DNA from: Streptomyces sp. TRM68416
GTDB lineage: Bacteria; Actinomycetota; Actinomycetes; Streptomycetales; Streptomycetaceae
Assembly (NCBI RefSeq): GCF_014596915.1
Contig: NZ_JACVWU010000003.1
Coordinates: 186,001 to 250,000 of the forward strand
DNA: 64,000 bases
Reading direction: 5' to 3'
Of the stretch, positions 16,652 through 26,040 are shown one piece after another. The position numbers and the translations under genes were made by a program. A model generated the notes under the pieces. The model saw only the letters and a list, made by a program, of their open reading frames with translations, searched no databases and was not told the origin of the DNA. How positions within the stretch are numbered: the first letter of the stretch is position 1; every line of letters begins with the position of its first letter.

Positions 16652-17434
16652 GTGTCCGCTACGCCCGTGCTGGCGTTGCGCGGGGTCTCCAAGCGGTTCG
16701 GTGCCGTTCAGGCGCTCACCGACGTAGAGCTTGAGGTCCACGCCGGTGAAGTGGTCGCCCTGGTGGGCGACAACGGCGCCGGAAAGTCCACGCTGGTCAA
16801 GACGATCGCCGGCGTGCACCCCATCGATGACGGCGTCATCGAGTGGGACGGCAAGGCCGTAACGATCAACAGGCCGCACGACGCCCAGAACCTGGGCATC
16901 GCCACGGTCTACCAGGACCTCGCGCTGTGCGACAACATCGATGTCGTCGGCAACCTCTACCTGGGCCGGGAGATCCGCAAGCGCGGCGTCCTGGACGAGG
17001 TGGAGATGGAGCGCCGCTCCCGTGAGCTGCTGGACACGCTGTCGATCCGCATCCCCAGCGTGCGGATCCCGATCGCCTCGCTCTCCGGCGGTCAGCGCCA
17101 GACGGTGGCCATCGCCCGCTCCATGCTGGGCGAGCCCAAGCTGGTCATCCTCGACGAGCCCACCGCCGCCCTCGGCGTCGAGCAGACCGCCCAGGTCCTC
17201 GACCTCGTGGAGCGACTGCGCGAGCGCGGCCACGCCGTCATCCTCATCAGCCACAACATGGCCGATGTGAAGGCGGTGGCCGACAAGGTCGCCGTCCTGC
17301 GCCTCGGGCGCAACAACGGCGTCTTCGAGGTCAAGTCGACCTCGCAGGAGGAGATCATCTCCGCCATCACCGGCGCCACGGACAACGCCGTGACCCGTCG
17401 TGCGGCGCGCACCACTGGGGAGATCAAGAAGTGA
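16652..17434 (+). CDS. xylG: Xylose ABC transporter, ATP-binding protein
   Basis: 260 aa from GTG 16652. The ATG at 16643 abuts the GGAG motif and is too close to it, so GTG with 9-nt spacing is preferred. A single ABC domain: Walker A GDNGAGKST, signature LSGGQRQ, Walker B LVILDEPTAAL, H-loop ISHN. It powers xylose import with XylH. E. coli XylG/RbsA-type ATPases carry two fused ABC domains (about 500 aa); this one is half-size and presumably dimerises. It overlaps xylH by 4 nt. Confidence 0.9.
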   Translation: MSATPVLALRGVSKRFGAVQALTDVELEVHAGEVVALVGDNGAGKSTLVKTIAGVHPIDDGVIEWDGKAVTINRPHDAQNLGIATVYQDLALCDNIDVVGNLYLGREIRKRGVLDEVEMERRSRELLDTLSIRIPSVRIPIASLSGGQRQTVAIARSMLGEPKLVILDEPTAALGVEQTAQVLDLVERLRERGHAVILISHNMADVKAVADKVAVLRLGRNNGVFEVKSTSQEEIISAITGATDNAVTRRAARTTGEIKK

Positions 17435-18732
17435 GCATCGACAAGACCTCTGAGGCTCCGGGCACCCCCGAGGACCACACGGTGGAGAACCCCGAGGCGG
17501 CGAAGGGCTCCGATGTCGCCGTCGACCCCCGACTGCTGGTGCGCGAGCAGGGCCTCGCGGGCTACGTCACCGAGTTCAAGCGCAAGATCAAGGGCGGTGA
17601 CCTGGGCTCCATCCCGGTCGTCATCGGTCTGGCCGTCATCTGGATCATCTTCCAGAGCCTGAACTCCAACTTCCTCACCGCCGGCAACCTCTCCGACATC
17701 TCCGTCGCCATGGTCGGCACGGGCATGATCGCCGTCGGCATCGTCTTCGTCCTGCTGCTGGGCGAGATCGACCTGTCGGTCGGCTCGGTCTCCGGTGTCG
17801 CGGGCGCCGTGTTCGCGGTGCTCAGCGTCAACGAGGGCATGAACGAGTGGCTCGCCCTGGTGCTGGCCATCCTCACCGGTACGGTCATCGGCGCGATCCA
17901 CGGCTTCTTCTTCGCGAAGATCGGCGTCCCGGCCTTCGCGGTGACGCTGGCCGGCCTGCTGTTCTGGCAGGGCTTCATGCTGAAGGTGCTGGGCGACAAC
18001 GGCACCATCAACCTGGACAGCGACGGCGTCGTCGGCAAGCTGACCAGCTACTACTTCACCGATGTGGCCGCCGCCTACGGCCTCGCCATCGCGGTGACCG
18101 TGCTGTACTTCCTCAGCGCCTTCTACGGCAACCGCCGCCGCGAGGCAGCGGGCGTGCCCTCCCGGCCGCTGAGCGACACCATCCTGCGCACGGCGCTGCT
18201 CGCGGTCGTCTCCTTCGCCGTGGCCATCGTCTACAACCAGTACAAGGGCCTGCCGCTGGCCGTGGTGCTCTTCCTCGCGGTCCTGCTGCTGACGGACTTC
18301 GTGCTGCGCCGCACCGCCTACGGCCGCAAGGTCTTCGCGCTCGGCGGCAGCGTCGAGGCCTCCCGGCGTGCCGGTATCAACGTGGAGCTGGTCCGGATCT
18401 CGGTCTTCTCCATCGCCGGCACCTTCGCCGCGATCGGCGGCCTCTTCGTCGCCTCGAAGATCGCCTCCGCCAACCAGGGCGCGGGTACCGGTGAGTTCCT
18501 GATGAACGTCATCGCCGCGGCCGTCATCGGCGGTACGTCCCTCTTCGGCGGCCGGGGCCGCACCTGGAACGCCCTGCTCGGTGTCCTGGTGATCGTCTCC
18601 ATCCAGTACGGCCTGGCCCTGGAAGGCATCGCCGCCCCGGTCCAGTACATGATCACCGGTGGTGTCCTGCTGGCGACCGTGGTCATCGACGCGGTCACCC
18701 GGAAGACCCAGAAGTCGGCCGGCCGCGCGTAG
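17431..18732 (+). CDS. xylH: Xylose ABC transporter permease
   Basis: 433 aa from GTG 17431, overlapping the xylG stop (GTGA). About 50 hydrophilic N-terminal residues precede roughly 10 hydrophobic helices of the BPD_transp_2 (RbsC/XylH) family. Conserved segments are GEIDLSVGSVSGVAG, GKVFALGGSVEASRRAGI and GGTSLFGGRG. It forms the xylose channel with XylF as receptor and XylG as motor. A terminator follows 15 nt after the stop. Confidence 0.9.
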   Translation: MSIDKTSEAPGTPEDHTVENPEAAKGSDVAVDPRLLVREQGLAGYVTEFKRKIKGGDLGSIPVVIGLAVIWIIFQSLNSNFLTAGNLSDISVAMVGTGMIAVGIVFVLLLGEIDLSVGSVSGVAGAVFAVLSVNEGMNEWLALVLAILTGTVIGAIHGFFFAKIGVPAFAVTLAGLLFWQGFMLKVLGDNGTINLDSDGVVGKLTSYYFTDVAAAYGLAIAVTVLYFLSAFYGNRRREAAGVPSRPLSDTILRTALLAVVSFAVAIVYNQYKGLPLAVVLFLAVLLLTDFVLRRTAYGRKVFALGGSVEASRRAGINVELVRISVFSIAGTFAAIGGLFVASKIASANQGAGTGEFLMNVIAAAVIGGTSLFGGRGRTWNALLGVLVIVSIQYGLALEGIAAPVQYMITGGVLLATVVIDAVTRKTQKSAGRA

Positions 18733-18747
18733 CGCCCCACCCAGACC

Positions 18748-18781
18748 TGTTGCCCGGCACCCATGGCGGTGCCGGGCAACA
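18748..18781 (+). terminator. Terminator of xylFGH
   Basis: Perfect 14-bp stem (TGTTGCCCGGCACC and complement) with a 6-nt loop CATGGC, 15 nt after xylH and well before dxs. Confidence 0.85.
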
Positions 18782-18915
18782 GTCGTGTCGTAGGAACATC
18801 AGATCTTGGGTACAGCCGATCGCGTGACGTACGACGCACAGCCCGGGAACCGTCCGCGAAGACGGAACATTAGACTCGACAAGCCCGGCAACAGCTCTAC
18901 TGCAAGGAGGCACGG

Positions 18916-20844
18916 GTGCCGCTGCTGACCCGCATCAGGGGACCGCGCGATCTGGACCGGCTCAGCCTGGAGCAGCTGGACCAGCTGGCCGGCGAGATCA
19001 GGACCTTCCTCGTCGACGCGGTCTCCAAGACCGGCGGCCACCTCGGCCCCAACCTCGGGGTGGTGGAGCTGACCATTGCGCTGCACCGGGTCTTCGAGTC
19101 CCCGAAGGACAAGGTGCTGTGGGACACCGGCCACCAGTCCTACGTGCACAAGCTCCTCACCGGCCGCCAGGACTTCTCCCGGCTGAAGATGAAGGGCGGC
19201 CTGTCCGGCTACCCCTCGCAGGCCGAGTCCGAGCACGACGTGATCGAGAACAGCCACGCCTCCACGGTCCTCGGCTGGGCCGACGGCCTGGCGAAGGCCA
19301 ACCAGATCCGGCAGCGGGACGACCACGTCGTCGCCGTGATCGGTGACGGCGCCCTCACCGGCGGCATGGCCTGGGAGGCGCTGAACAACATCGCCGACGC
19401 CAAGGACCGCCCGCTGGTCATCGTCGTCAACGACAACGAGCGCTCCTACGCGCCGACCATCGGCGGCCTCGCCAACCACCTGGCAACCCTGCGCACCACC
19501 GACGGCTACGAGCGCTTCCTGGCCCGCGGCAAGGACCTCCTGGAGCGCACCCCGGTCGTCGGCAGGCCCCTGTACGAGACCCTCCACGGCGCCAAGAAGG
19601 GCCTGAAGGACTTCATCGCCCCGCAGGGCATGTTCGAGGACCTCGGCCTGAAGTACGTCGGCCCGATCGACGGCCACGACATCGAGGCCCTGGAGTCCGC
19701 CCTCGCCCGCGCCAAGCGCTTCGGTGGCCCCGTCATCGTGCACTGCCTCACGGAGAAGGGCCGCGGCTACCAGCCCGCCCTCCAGGACGAGGCCGACCGC
19801 TTCCACGCCGTCGGCAAGATCCACCCCGACACGGGCCTGCCGATCGCCACCTCCGGCGCCGACTGGACCTCCGTCTTCGGAGAGGAGATGGTCAGGCTCG
19901 GCGAGGAGCGGGACGACATCGTCGCCATCACCGCCGCCATGCTCCAGCCGGTCGGCCTGGACAAGTTCGCCAAGAAGTTCCCCGAGCGGGTCTACGACGT
20001 CGGCATCGCCGAGCAGCACGGTGCCGTCTCCGCGGCGGGCCTGGCGACCGGGGGAGTGCACCCCGTCTTCGCGGTGTACGCCACCTTCCTCAACCGCGCC
20101 TTCGACCAGGTGCTGATGGACGTGGCCCTGCACAAGTGCGGGGTGACCTTCGTCCTGGACCGGGCAGGCATCACCGGTACCGACGGCGCCTCCCACAACG
20201 GCATGTGGGACATGTCGATCCTCCAGGTCGTCCCCGGCCTGCGGCTCGCCGCCCCGCGCGACGCCGACCAGGTCCGCGCCCAGCTGCGCGAGGCCGTCGA
20301 GGTCACCGACGCGCCGACCGTGGTCCGCTTCTCCAAGGGCGCGGTCGGTCCCGCCGTACCGGCCGTGGGCCGCGTCGGCGGCATGGACGTGCTGCGCGAG
20401 CCGGGCACCGACCGGCCGGACGTGCTGCTCGTCTCGGTGGGCGCCCTGGCCCCGATGTGCCTGGAGATCGCCTCTCTCCTCGACCAGCAGGGCATCTCCA
20501 CCACCGTTGTCGACCCGCGCTGGGTCAAGCCCGTCGACGAGGCCATGGCCCCGCTCGCCGAGCGGCACCGCGTGGTCGTCACCGTCGAGGACAACTCCCG
20601 CGTCGGCGGCGTCGGCTCCGCCGTCGCCCAGGCACTGCGGGACGCCGGTGTCGACGTACCGCTGCGCGACTTCGGCATCCCGCCGCGGTTCCTCGACCAC
20701 GCCTCGCGTGCCGAGGTCATGGCGGAGATCGGGCTGACCGCGCCCGACATCGCCCGGCAGGTCACCGGCCTCGTCTCCAAGCTGGACGGACGGTACGACC
20801 GTGCGGCGGCGGAGGTCGACTCGGTGGAGCCCGCGCGCGACTGA
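18916..20844 (+). CDS. dxs: 1-deoxy-D-xylulose-5-phosphate synthase
   Basis: 642 aa from GTG 18916 with AAGGAGG 7 nt upstream. It condenses pyruvate and glyceraldehyde-3-phosphate, the first step of the MEP isoprenoid pathway, using thiamine diphosphate. Visible marks: [17 protein letters not shown], the TPP/Mg motif [16 protein letters not shown], the transketolase pyrimidine-domain Glu in [14 protein letters not shown], and the C-terminal transketolase domain. Length is normal. It stands as a single transcription unit between two terminators. Streptomyces often have a second dxs in secondary-metabolite regions; this one is in the core-like position. Confidence 0.95.
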   Translation: MPLLTRIRGPRDLDRLSLEQLDQLAGEIRTFLVDAVSKTGGHLGPNLGVVELTIALHRVFESPKDKVLWDTGHQSYVHKLLTGRQDFSRLKMKGGLSGYPSQAESEHDVIENSHASTVLGWADGLAKANQIRQRDDHVVAVIGDGALTGGMAWEALNNIADAKDRPLVIVVNDNERSYAPTIGGLANHLATLRTTDGYERFLARGKDLLERTPVVGRPLYETLHGAKKGLKDFIAPQGMFEDLGLKYVGPIDGHDIEALESALARAKRFGGPVIVHCLTEKGRGYQPALQDEADRFHAVGKIHPDTGLPIATSGADWTSVFGEEMVRLGEERDDIVAITAAMLQPVGLDKFAKKFPERVYDVGIAEQHGAVSAAGLATGGVHPVFAVYATFLNRAFDQVLMDVALHKCGVTFVLDRAGITGTDGASHNGMWDMSILQVVPGLRLAAPRDADQVRAQLREAVEVTDAPTVVRFSKGAVGPAVPAVGRVGGMDVLREPGTDRPDVLLVSVGALAPMCLEIASLLDQQGISTTVVDPRWVKPVDEAMAPLAERHRVVVTVEDNSRVGGVGSAVAQALRDAGVDVPLRDFGIPPRFLDHASRAEVMAEIGLTAPDIARQVTGLVSKLDGRYDRAAAEVDSVEPARD

Positions 20845-20862
20845 ACGTCCCGTCGCCGGTCC

Positions 20863-20893
20863 GGTCCCACCACCCTCACCCGGTGGTGGGACC
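20863..20893. terminator. Terminator of dxs
   Basis: Perfect 12-bp stem (GGTCCCACCACC and complement) with a 7-nt loop, 19 nt after the dxs stop. Confidence 0.85.
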
Positions 20894-20956
20894 CCCGCCC
20901 GGCGCCGACCTCGTCTCCGCTCAGCCTGCGGCCCGGCGGGGGCTGATCGCGCAGTT

Positions 20957-20978
20957 CCCCGCGCCCCTTTGGGGCGCT
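20957..20978. repeat. Streptomyces-type dispersed intergenic repeat
   Basis: The 22-mer starting CCCCGCGCCCC, centred on TTT and mirrored by GGGGCGC, recurs in inverse orientation at 36296-36317. Its surroundings (GATCGCGCAGTTCCCCGCG) are familiar from intergenic regions across Streptomyces genomes. It lies between convergent dxs and the NYN-domain gene and can fold as a hairpin. The rest of 20894-21071 shows no gene. Confidence 0.6.
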
Positions 20979-21071
20979 CAGGCTGCGGGCATGCGTGCCG
21001 CCTGGGGCGGCACGGGTGGGCGCAGGCGGCACCCCGTTGGCGCCGGGCTGCGCGGCCCACCCCCGGCGCCA

Positions 21072-21449
21072 TCACGGACGTACCGTGCGTGGGCCCGTCA
21101 CCTCTGCGCCCAGGTCTGTGACCCGGCGGCGAAGTTCACGGTCGGCGGTGACGACGAGGCAGGGGTGGTCGGAAGGCCGGGTGGCGACAAGGTCGACCAT
21201 GTGGTCGTCGCCGCTGCCGGCAGCCGACTCGACCCGAACCCCCGGTACGGAGGCGACACCCCGAGCGGCTCCCTCCACCACCAGGACGATCTCCACCGGT
21301 CCCGCCCGCCCCGGCACCCCGTCCGCCGCCAACCGGTCCCGCAGCCGCTCCGCGGCCCCCCGCCGGTCCCGCCACCACCCGTCGGGCACCGACCCGACGA
21401 CGTTCGCGGCATCGACGATCACCAGCAGGGGAGGAGAGTTGTCGTCCAT
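21072..21449 (-). CDS. Small NYN/PIN-like nuclease-domain protein
   Basis: 125 aa from ATG 21449. Acidic positions typical of the NYN/YacP (PIN-like) fold are seen: VIVDAANVVGS at the N-terminus, GSGDDHMVDLV in the middle and VVTADRELRRRV near the C-terminus. Such domains are metal-dependent RNases or RNA-binding folds (family knowledge). It is divergent from the neighbouring gene, with only 51 bp between start codons, so they share a promoter region. Substrate unknown. Confidence 0.75.
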   Translation of the reverse strand: MDDNSPPLLVIVDAANVVGSVPDGWWRDRRGAAERLRDRLAADGVPGRAGPVEIVLVVEGAARGVASVPGVRVESAAGSGDDHMVDLVATRPSDHPCLVVTADRELRRRVTDLGAEVTGPRTVRP

Positions 21450-21500
21450 GGGGCCAGGGTCGCACGCGGTGCCCGGGACGCCCCCGTTTAGAGTGATCCG

Positions 21501-22523
21501 GTGAACGGCGACTGGCTCATACGCGGCCGAGACGGCCGCCTCACCGTCTACTGGCCGACGCAGGACGCCGTCCTGTGCCGGGCGGAACGGACCCCGGGGG
21601 TGCCCGGCGGCGCCTGGGACCCCCCGCGCCGCGTCGGCGGCGACCAGCCGGTGCAGCGGGGCTGCGCGATCGGCCGCGGCGCCGACGGCTACGCACACCT
21701 CGTCGCCTGGCGCCCCACCGACGGGGGCGAGTCGGCCCTCGTGCACTCCACGCACTTCCGCCCCCTGCTCGCGCCCCTGGACTGGCTCCCGATCGGCCAC
21801 CCCAACAAGCAGGGCGCACGCACCGGCACACCCGCCGTCGCGGTGGACGCCGAGGGACGCGCGCACGTCTTCGTGCGCAACCGCGGCAAGGGCGTCCACA
21901 TCGTCAACCAGAAGGTACGCGGCGGCTGGACGGCCTGGCGCGATCTGAGGGGCTCCAAGGTGAGCGAGGACCTCGTCGCCGTCACCGGGGAGTCGGGCCT
22001 GGTCGAGGTGTACGCCACCAGCCCCGTCGGCGTCCTGCGCTGGCACCAGCAGGAGCCCGCCGCCCGCCCGCAGGCCGCCGACCCGCTGGCCGCCCGCGTC
22101 GAGCCGGGCACGCTGAGCGCGCTGCCGACCTCGAAGGAGCACACGACGCTGTTCTTCGCGGACCCGGAGGGCATGCTGTACGCCTGGCGGCCGGGCGGCG
22201 ACCCGATCGCCCTCCTCGCCGCCGCGGGCCCCGGCCCGGTGGCCACCCTGCGCTGCGACCTGGCGGGCCACGACTGCACGGTCCTCGCCCAGCGTTCGGC
22301 CTCCGGCCGCGTGGCGTTCGCCGCCTACCCGACGCAGGGGGAGTCGGCGGGCCTGTGGTGGACCGAGTCCGGCCCCCAGCTCCCGGCAGGCAGCCGCGTC
22401 GCCCTCGCGCAGGACGCCGAGGGCCGCGTCGTGGCCGCCTCCATGACCCCGGACGGCGTGCTGCGGCTGGCCCGGCAGAAGGACGAGCCGGGGCTGGCCC
22501 TGGCGGCCTGGCAGGAGCTCTGA
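21501..22523 (+). CDS. Propeller-like conserved hypothetical protein
   Basis: 340 aa from GTG 21501. TAGAGT 7 nt before the start suggests a leaderless transcript. It has no signal peptide or membrane helix. The sequence consists of repeated short beta-rich units with GTPAVAVDAEGRAHVFVRN, GGWTAWRDLRGS and related Trp-containing blades, resembling the PLL-like/sialidase-like beta-propellers common in actinomycetes. Ligand and role are unknown. It ends just before a long bidirectional terminator shared with fadB. Confidence 0.75.
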   Translation: MNGDWLIRGRDGRLTVYWPTQDAVLCRAERTPGVPGGAWDPPRRVGGDQPVQRGCAIGRGADGYAHLVAWRPTDGGESALVHSTHFRPLLAPLDWLPIGHPNKQGARTGTPAVAVDAEGRAHVFVRNRGKGVHIVNQKVRGGWTAWRDLRGSKVSEDLVAVTGESGLVEVYATSPVGVLRWHQQEPAARPQAADPLAARVEPGTLSALPTSKEHTTLFFADPEGMLYAWRPGGDPIALLAAAGPGPVATLRCDLAGHDCTVLAQRSASGRVAFAAYPTQGESAGLWWTESGPQLPAGSRVALAQDAEGRVVAASMTPDGVLRLARQKDEPGLALAAWQEL

Positions 22524-22531
22524 GCGACGGA

Positions 22532-22577
22532 AAGGGGGCCTTCGCCTCCGCCGACCGGCGGAGGCGAAGGCCCCCTT
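22532..22577. terminator. Bidirectional terminator between convergent genes
   Basis: A perfect 22-bp inverted repeat (arm begins AAGGGGGCCTTCGCCTCC) with only two central bases between the arms. It lies 9 nt after the propeller gene and 14 nt after the fadB stop, and can terminate transcripts from both sides. Confidence 0.85.
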
Positions 22578-22590
22578 CGCGCAGCTACCG

Positions 22591-24717
22591 TTACGCCGGC
22601 ACCGAGGCCAGACCCGGCGCCAGGAACTTCTTGCCGTTCACGCGCTCCGAGACACCCTCACGGTCCAGGTACGGCGTGATGCCGCCCAGGTGGAAGGGCC
22701 AGCCGGCGCCCGTGATCAGGCACAGGTCGATGTCCTGGGCCTCGGCGACGACACCCTCGTCGAGCATGAGCCCGATCTCCTGCGCCACCGCGTCGAGCAC
22801 CCGCTCGCGCACTTGCTCCTCGGTCAGCACGACGTCGCCCTGCTTCAGCAGCGCCGCGACCTCCGGGTCCAGCTCCGGCTTGCCGCTGTCGTAGACGTAG
22901 AAGCCGCGCTTGCCCGCCTTGACGACGGCCGCGAGGTTCGGGGAGACCGTGAAGCGGTCCGGGAACGCCTTGTTGAGCGTCTCGGAGACGTGCAGACCGA
23001 TCGCGGGGCCGACCAGCTCCAGCAGGACCAGCGGGGACATCGGCAGGCCCAGCGGCTCCACCGCCTTCTCCGCGACCTCGACCGGGGTGCCCTCGTCGAT
23101 GACGTTCTGGATCTCGCCCATGAAGCGGGTGAGGATGCGGTTCACGACGAACGCCGGGGCGTCCTTGACCAGAACCGCGGTCTTCTTCAGCTTCTTGGCG
23201 ACGGCGAACGCCGTGGCCAGCGAGGCGTCGTCGGTCTGCTCGCCGCGGACGATCTCCAGCAGCGGCAGGATCGCGACCGGGTTGAAGAAGTGGAAGCCGA
23301 CGACCCGCTCGGGGTTCTTCAGCTTCGACGCCATCTCGGTCACCGACAGCGAGGAGGTGTTGGTGGCGAGGATCGCGTGCGCCGGGGCGACCGCCTCGAC
23401 CTCCGCGAACACCTGCTGCTTGACGCCGATCTCCTCGAACACGGCCTCGATGATGAAGTCCGCGTCCGCGAAGCCCTCGGCCTTGTCCAGGACACCCGTG
23501 ACCAGGGCCTTCAGACGGTTGGCCTTGTCCTGGTTGATACGGCCCTTGCCGAGCAGCTTGTCGATCTCGGCGTGGACGTAGCCCACACCCTTGTCGACGC
23601 GCTCCTGGTCGATGTCGGTCAGCACGACCGGCACCTCGAGGCGGCGCAGGAAGAGCAGGGCGAGCTGCGAGGCCATCAGACCGGCGCCGACGACGCCGAC
23701 CTTGGTGACCGGACGCGCCAGGTTCTTGTCCGGGGCGCCCGCGGGACGCTTGCCGCGCTTCTGCACCAGGTTGAACGCGTAGATGCCGGCGCGCAGTTCG
23801 CCACCCATGATCAGGTCGGCGAGCGCCACGTCCTCGGCGTCGTAGCCCTGCTGGAGGTCGCCGTTCTTGGCGGCGGCGATGATGTCCAGGGCGCGGTAGG
23901 CGGCCGGGGCCGCGCCGTGCACCTTGGAGTCCGCGATGAAACGGCCCTTGGCGACGGCCTGGTCCCAGGTCTCGCCGCGGTCGATCACCGGACGCTCGAC
24001 CTCGACCTCGCCCTTCAGCACCTGGGCGGTCCAGACCAGCGACTGCTCCAGGAAGTCGGCGCCCTCGAAGATGGCGTCGGCGATGCCGAGGTCGAAGACC
24101 TGCTGGCCCTTGAGCTGCTTGTTCTGGTTGAGGCTGTTCTCGATGATCACCGAGACGGCCTTGTCGGCGCCGATCAGGTTCGGCAGGATCGTGCAGCCGC
24201 CCCAGCCCGGGACCAGGCCCAGGAAGACCTCGGGGAGGGAGAAGGCGGGGAGCGCCTTGGAGACGGTCCGGTACGTGCAGTGCAGACCGACCTCGACGCC
24301 GCCGCCCATGGCCGCGCCGTTGTAGTACGCGAAGGTCGGCACCGCGAGACCCGCGAGGCGCTTGAAGACCTCGTGGCCGCCCTTGCCGATGGCGAGCGCG
24401 TCCTTGTGCTCCTTGAGCAGCTCGACGCCCTTGAGGTCGGCGCCGACCGCGAAGATGAACGGCTTGCCGGTGATGCCGACGCCGACGATGTCGCCGTCCG
24501 CGGCCTCCCGCTCGACCTGGTCGACGGCGGCGTTGAGGTTCGCCAGCGAGGCCGGGCCGAAGGTGGTCGGCTTGGTGTGGTCGAAGCCGTTGTCCAGCGT
24601 GATGAGCGCGAAGCGCCCGGCGCCGCCCGGCAGGTCGAGGTGGCGTACGTGCGCGGACGTCACGACCTCGTCGGGGAAGAGCTCGGCCGCGCCCTTGAGG
24701 AGTTCAGTGGTGCTCAC
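22591..24717 (-). CDS. fadB: Fatty-acid oxidation bifunctional enzyme (hydratase/3-hydroxyacyl-CoA dehydrogenase)
   Basis: 708 aa from GTG 24717; GGAGGCG lies 6 nt upstream. The N-terminal enoyl-CoA hydratase domain (residues about 1-320) shows the oxyanion-hole segments GADLKGVELL and YNGAAMGGGVEVGL. A Rossmann fold follows at about residue 335 (VGVVGAGLMASQLALL), then the 3-hydroxyacyl-CoA dehydrogenase NAD-binding and C-terminal helical domains (GFHFFNPVAILPLLEIV). Together with the thiolase upstream it carries out the last three steps of beta-oxidation. The start overlaps the thiolase stop by 4 nt. Confidence 0.93.
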   Translation of the reverse strand: MSTTELLKGAAELFPDEVVTSAHVRHLDLPGGAGRFALITLDNGFDHTKPTTFGPASLANLNAAVDQVEREAADGDIVGVGITGKPFIFAVGADLKGVELLKEHKDALAIGKGGHEVFKRLAGLAVPTFAYYNGAAMGGGVEVGLHCTYRTVSKALPAFSLPEVFLGLVPGWGGCTILPNLIGADKAVSVIIENSLNQNKQLKGQQVFDLGIADAIFEGADFLEQSLVWTAQVLKGEVEVERPVIDRGETWDQAVAKGRFIADSKVHGAAPAAYRALDIIAAAKNGDLQQGYDAEDVALADLIMGGELRAGIYAFNLVQKRGKRPAGAPDKNLARPVTKVGVVGAGLMASQLALLFLRRLEVPVVLTDIDQERVDKGVGYVHAEIDKLLGKGRINQDKANRLKALVTGVLDKAEGFADADFIIEAVFEEIGVKQQVFAEVEAVAPAHAILATNTSSLSVTEMASKLKNPERVVGFHFFNPVAILPLLEIVRGEQTDDASLATAFAVAKKLKKTAVLVKDAPAFVVNRILTRFMGEIQNVIDEGTPVEVAEKAVEPLGLPMSPLVLLELVGPAIGLHVSETLNKAFPDRFTVSPNLAAVVKAGKRGFYVYDSGKPELDPEVAALLKQGDVVLTEEQVRERVLDAVAQEIGLMLDEGVVAEAQDIDLCLITGAGWPFHLGGITPYLDREGVSERVNGKKFLAPGLASVPA

Positions 24718-25940
24718 TTGTCGCCTCCGGCGTCCTTGTGGTGCGGGTTCTCCCAGATCACCGTGGCGCCCATGCCGAAGCCGACGCACATGGTGGTGAG
24801 GCCGTAGCGGACCTCCGGCTGCTCCTCGAACTGGCGGGCCAGCTGCGTCATCAGACGGACGCCGGAGGAGGCGAGCGGGTGGCCGTACGCGATGGCGCCG
24901 CCGTACTGGTTGACGCGCGCGTCGTCGTCGGCGATGCCGTAGTGCTCCAGGAAGGCGAGCACCTGGACGGCGAAGGCCTCGTTGATCTCGAAGAGGTTGA
25001 TGTCCTCGATCGACAGACCGGCCTGGGCGAGGGCCTTCTCGGTGGCCGGGATCGGGCCGTAGCCCATGACCTCCGGCTCGACGCCCGCGAAGGCGTAGGA
25101 GACCAGGCGCATCTTCACCGGCAGGTTGTGCTCGCGGGCGAAGTCCTCGCTCGCGATGATCGACGCGGTGGCGCCGTCGTTCAGACCGGCCGCGTTACCG
25201 GCGGTGACCCGGCCGTGGACGCGGAACGGGGTCTTCAGGCCGGCCAGGTTCTCCAGCGTGGTCCCCGGGCGCATCGGCTCGTCGGCGGTGACCAGGCCCC
25301 AGCCCGTCTCACCGGCCTCGGCGTTGGTGCGGCGCACCGAGATCGGCACCAGGTCCTGCTGGATCTTGCCGTTGGCGTACGCCTTGGCGGCCTTCTCCTG
25401 CGAGCGCACGGCGTACTCGTCGGCGCGCTGCTTGGTGATCGTCGGGTAGCGGTCGTGCAGGTTCTCGGCGGTCATGCCCATGAACAGCGCCGACTCGTCG
25501 ACCAGCTTCTCGCTGACGAACCGCGGGTTCGGGTCGACGCCCTCGCCCATCGGGTGGCGGCCCATGTGCTCGACACCGCCGGCGATGACGGCGTCGTAGG
25601 CGCCGAAGGCGATGGAACCGGCGGTGGTCGTCACGGCGGTCAGGGCGCCGGCGCACATCCGGTCGATGGAGTAGCCGGGCACCGACTGCGGCAGGCCCGC
25701 GAGGATGCCGGCCGTGCGGCCGAGGGTGAGGCCCTGGTCGCCGATCTGCGTGGTCGCGGCGATGGCGACCTCGTCGATCTTCTTGGGGTCGAGACCGGGG
25801 TTGCGGCGCAGCAGCTCCCGGATCGCCTTCACGACAAGGTCGTCGGCGCGGGTCTCGTGGTAGATGCCCTTCGGGCCCGCCTTGCCGAACGGGGTGCGGA
25901 CGCCGTCGACGAAGACGACGTCCCTGACGGTACGAGGCAC
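24714..25940 (-). CDS. fadA: Acetyl-CoA acyltransferase (thiolase)
   Basis: 408 aa from GTG 25940, preceded by GGAGGAG at 7 nt. Thiolase I-type residues are in place: nucleophile Cys96 in DRMCAGALTAV, His in GGAIAYGHPLASSG and the C-terminal Cys in TTMCVGFGMG. It cleaves 3-ketoacyl-CoA to acetyl-CoA and a shortened acyl-CoA. First gene of a two-gene operon with fadB. A perfect 22-bp palindrome 46 bp upstream is a likely operator. Confidence 0.93.
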   Translation of the reverse strand: MPRTVRDVVFVDGVRTPFGKAGPKGIYHETRADDLVVKAIRELLRRNPGLDPKKIDEVAIAATTQIGDQGLTLGRTAGILAGLPQSVPGYSIDRMCAGALTAVTTTAGSIAFGAYDAVIAGGVEHMGRHPMGEGVDPNPRFVSEKLVDESALFMGMTAENLHDRYPTITKQRADEYAVRSQEKAAKAYANGKIQQDLVPISVRRTNAEAGETGWGLVTADEPMRPGTTLENLAGLKTPFRVHGRVTAGNAAGLNDGATASIIASEDFAREHNLPVKMRLVSYAFAGVEPEVMGYGPIPATEKALAQAGLSIEDINLFEINEAFAVQVLAFLEHYGIADDDARVNQYGGAIAYGHPLASSGVRLMTQLARQFEEQPEVRYGLTTMCVGFGMGATVIWENPHHKDAGGDK

Positions 25941-25985
25941 GATGGCTCTCCTCCAGATGCGGGATGGCACTGCTGCACTGCGCAA

Positions 25986-26007
25986 GCGCTGAGCGCGCGC
26001 TCAGCGC
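25986..26007. promoter_or_regulatory. Perfect 22-bp palindrome upstream of the thiolase-fadB operon
   Basis: Half-site GCGCTGAGCGC is followed directly by its reverse complement. It lies 46-67 bp upstream of the thiolase start. The inner TGAGCGCGCGCTCA resembles TetR-family operators that often control acyl-CoA genes in actinobacteria. A long-chain acyl-CoA-responsive TetR repressor is the most natural reading. Confidence 0.6.
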
Positions 26008-26040
26008 CCATGCTACTTATGGGTAACGTAGCTGCACAGC

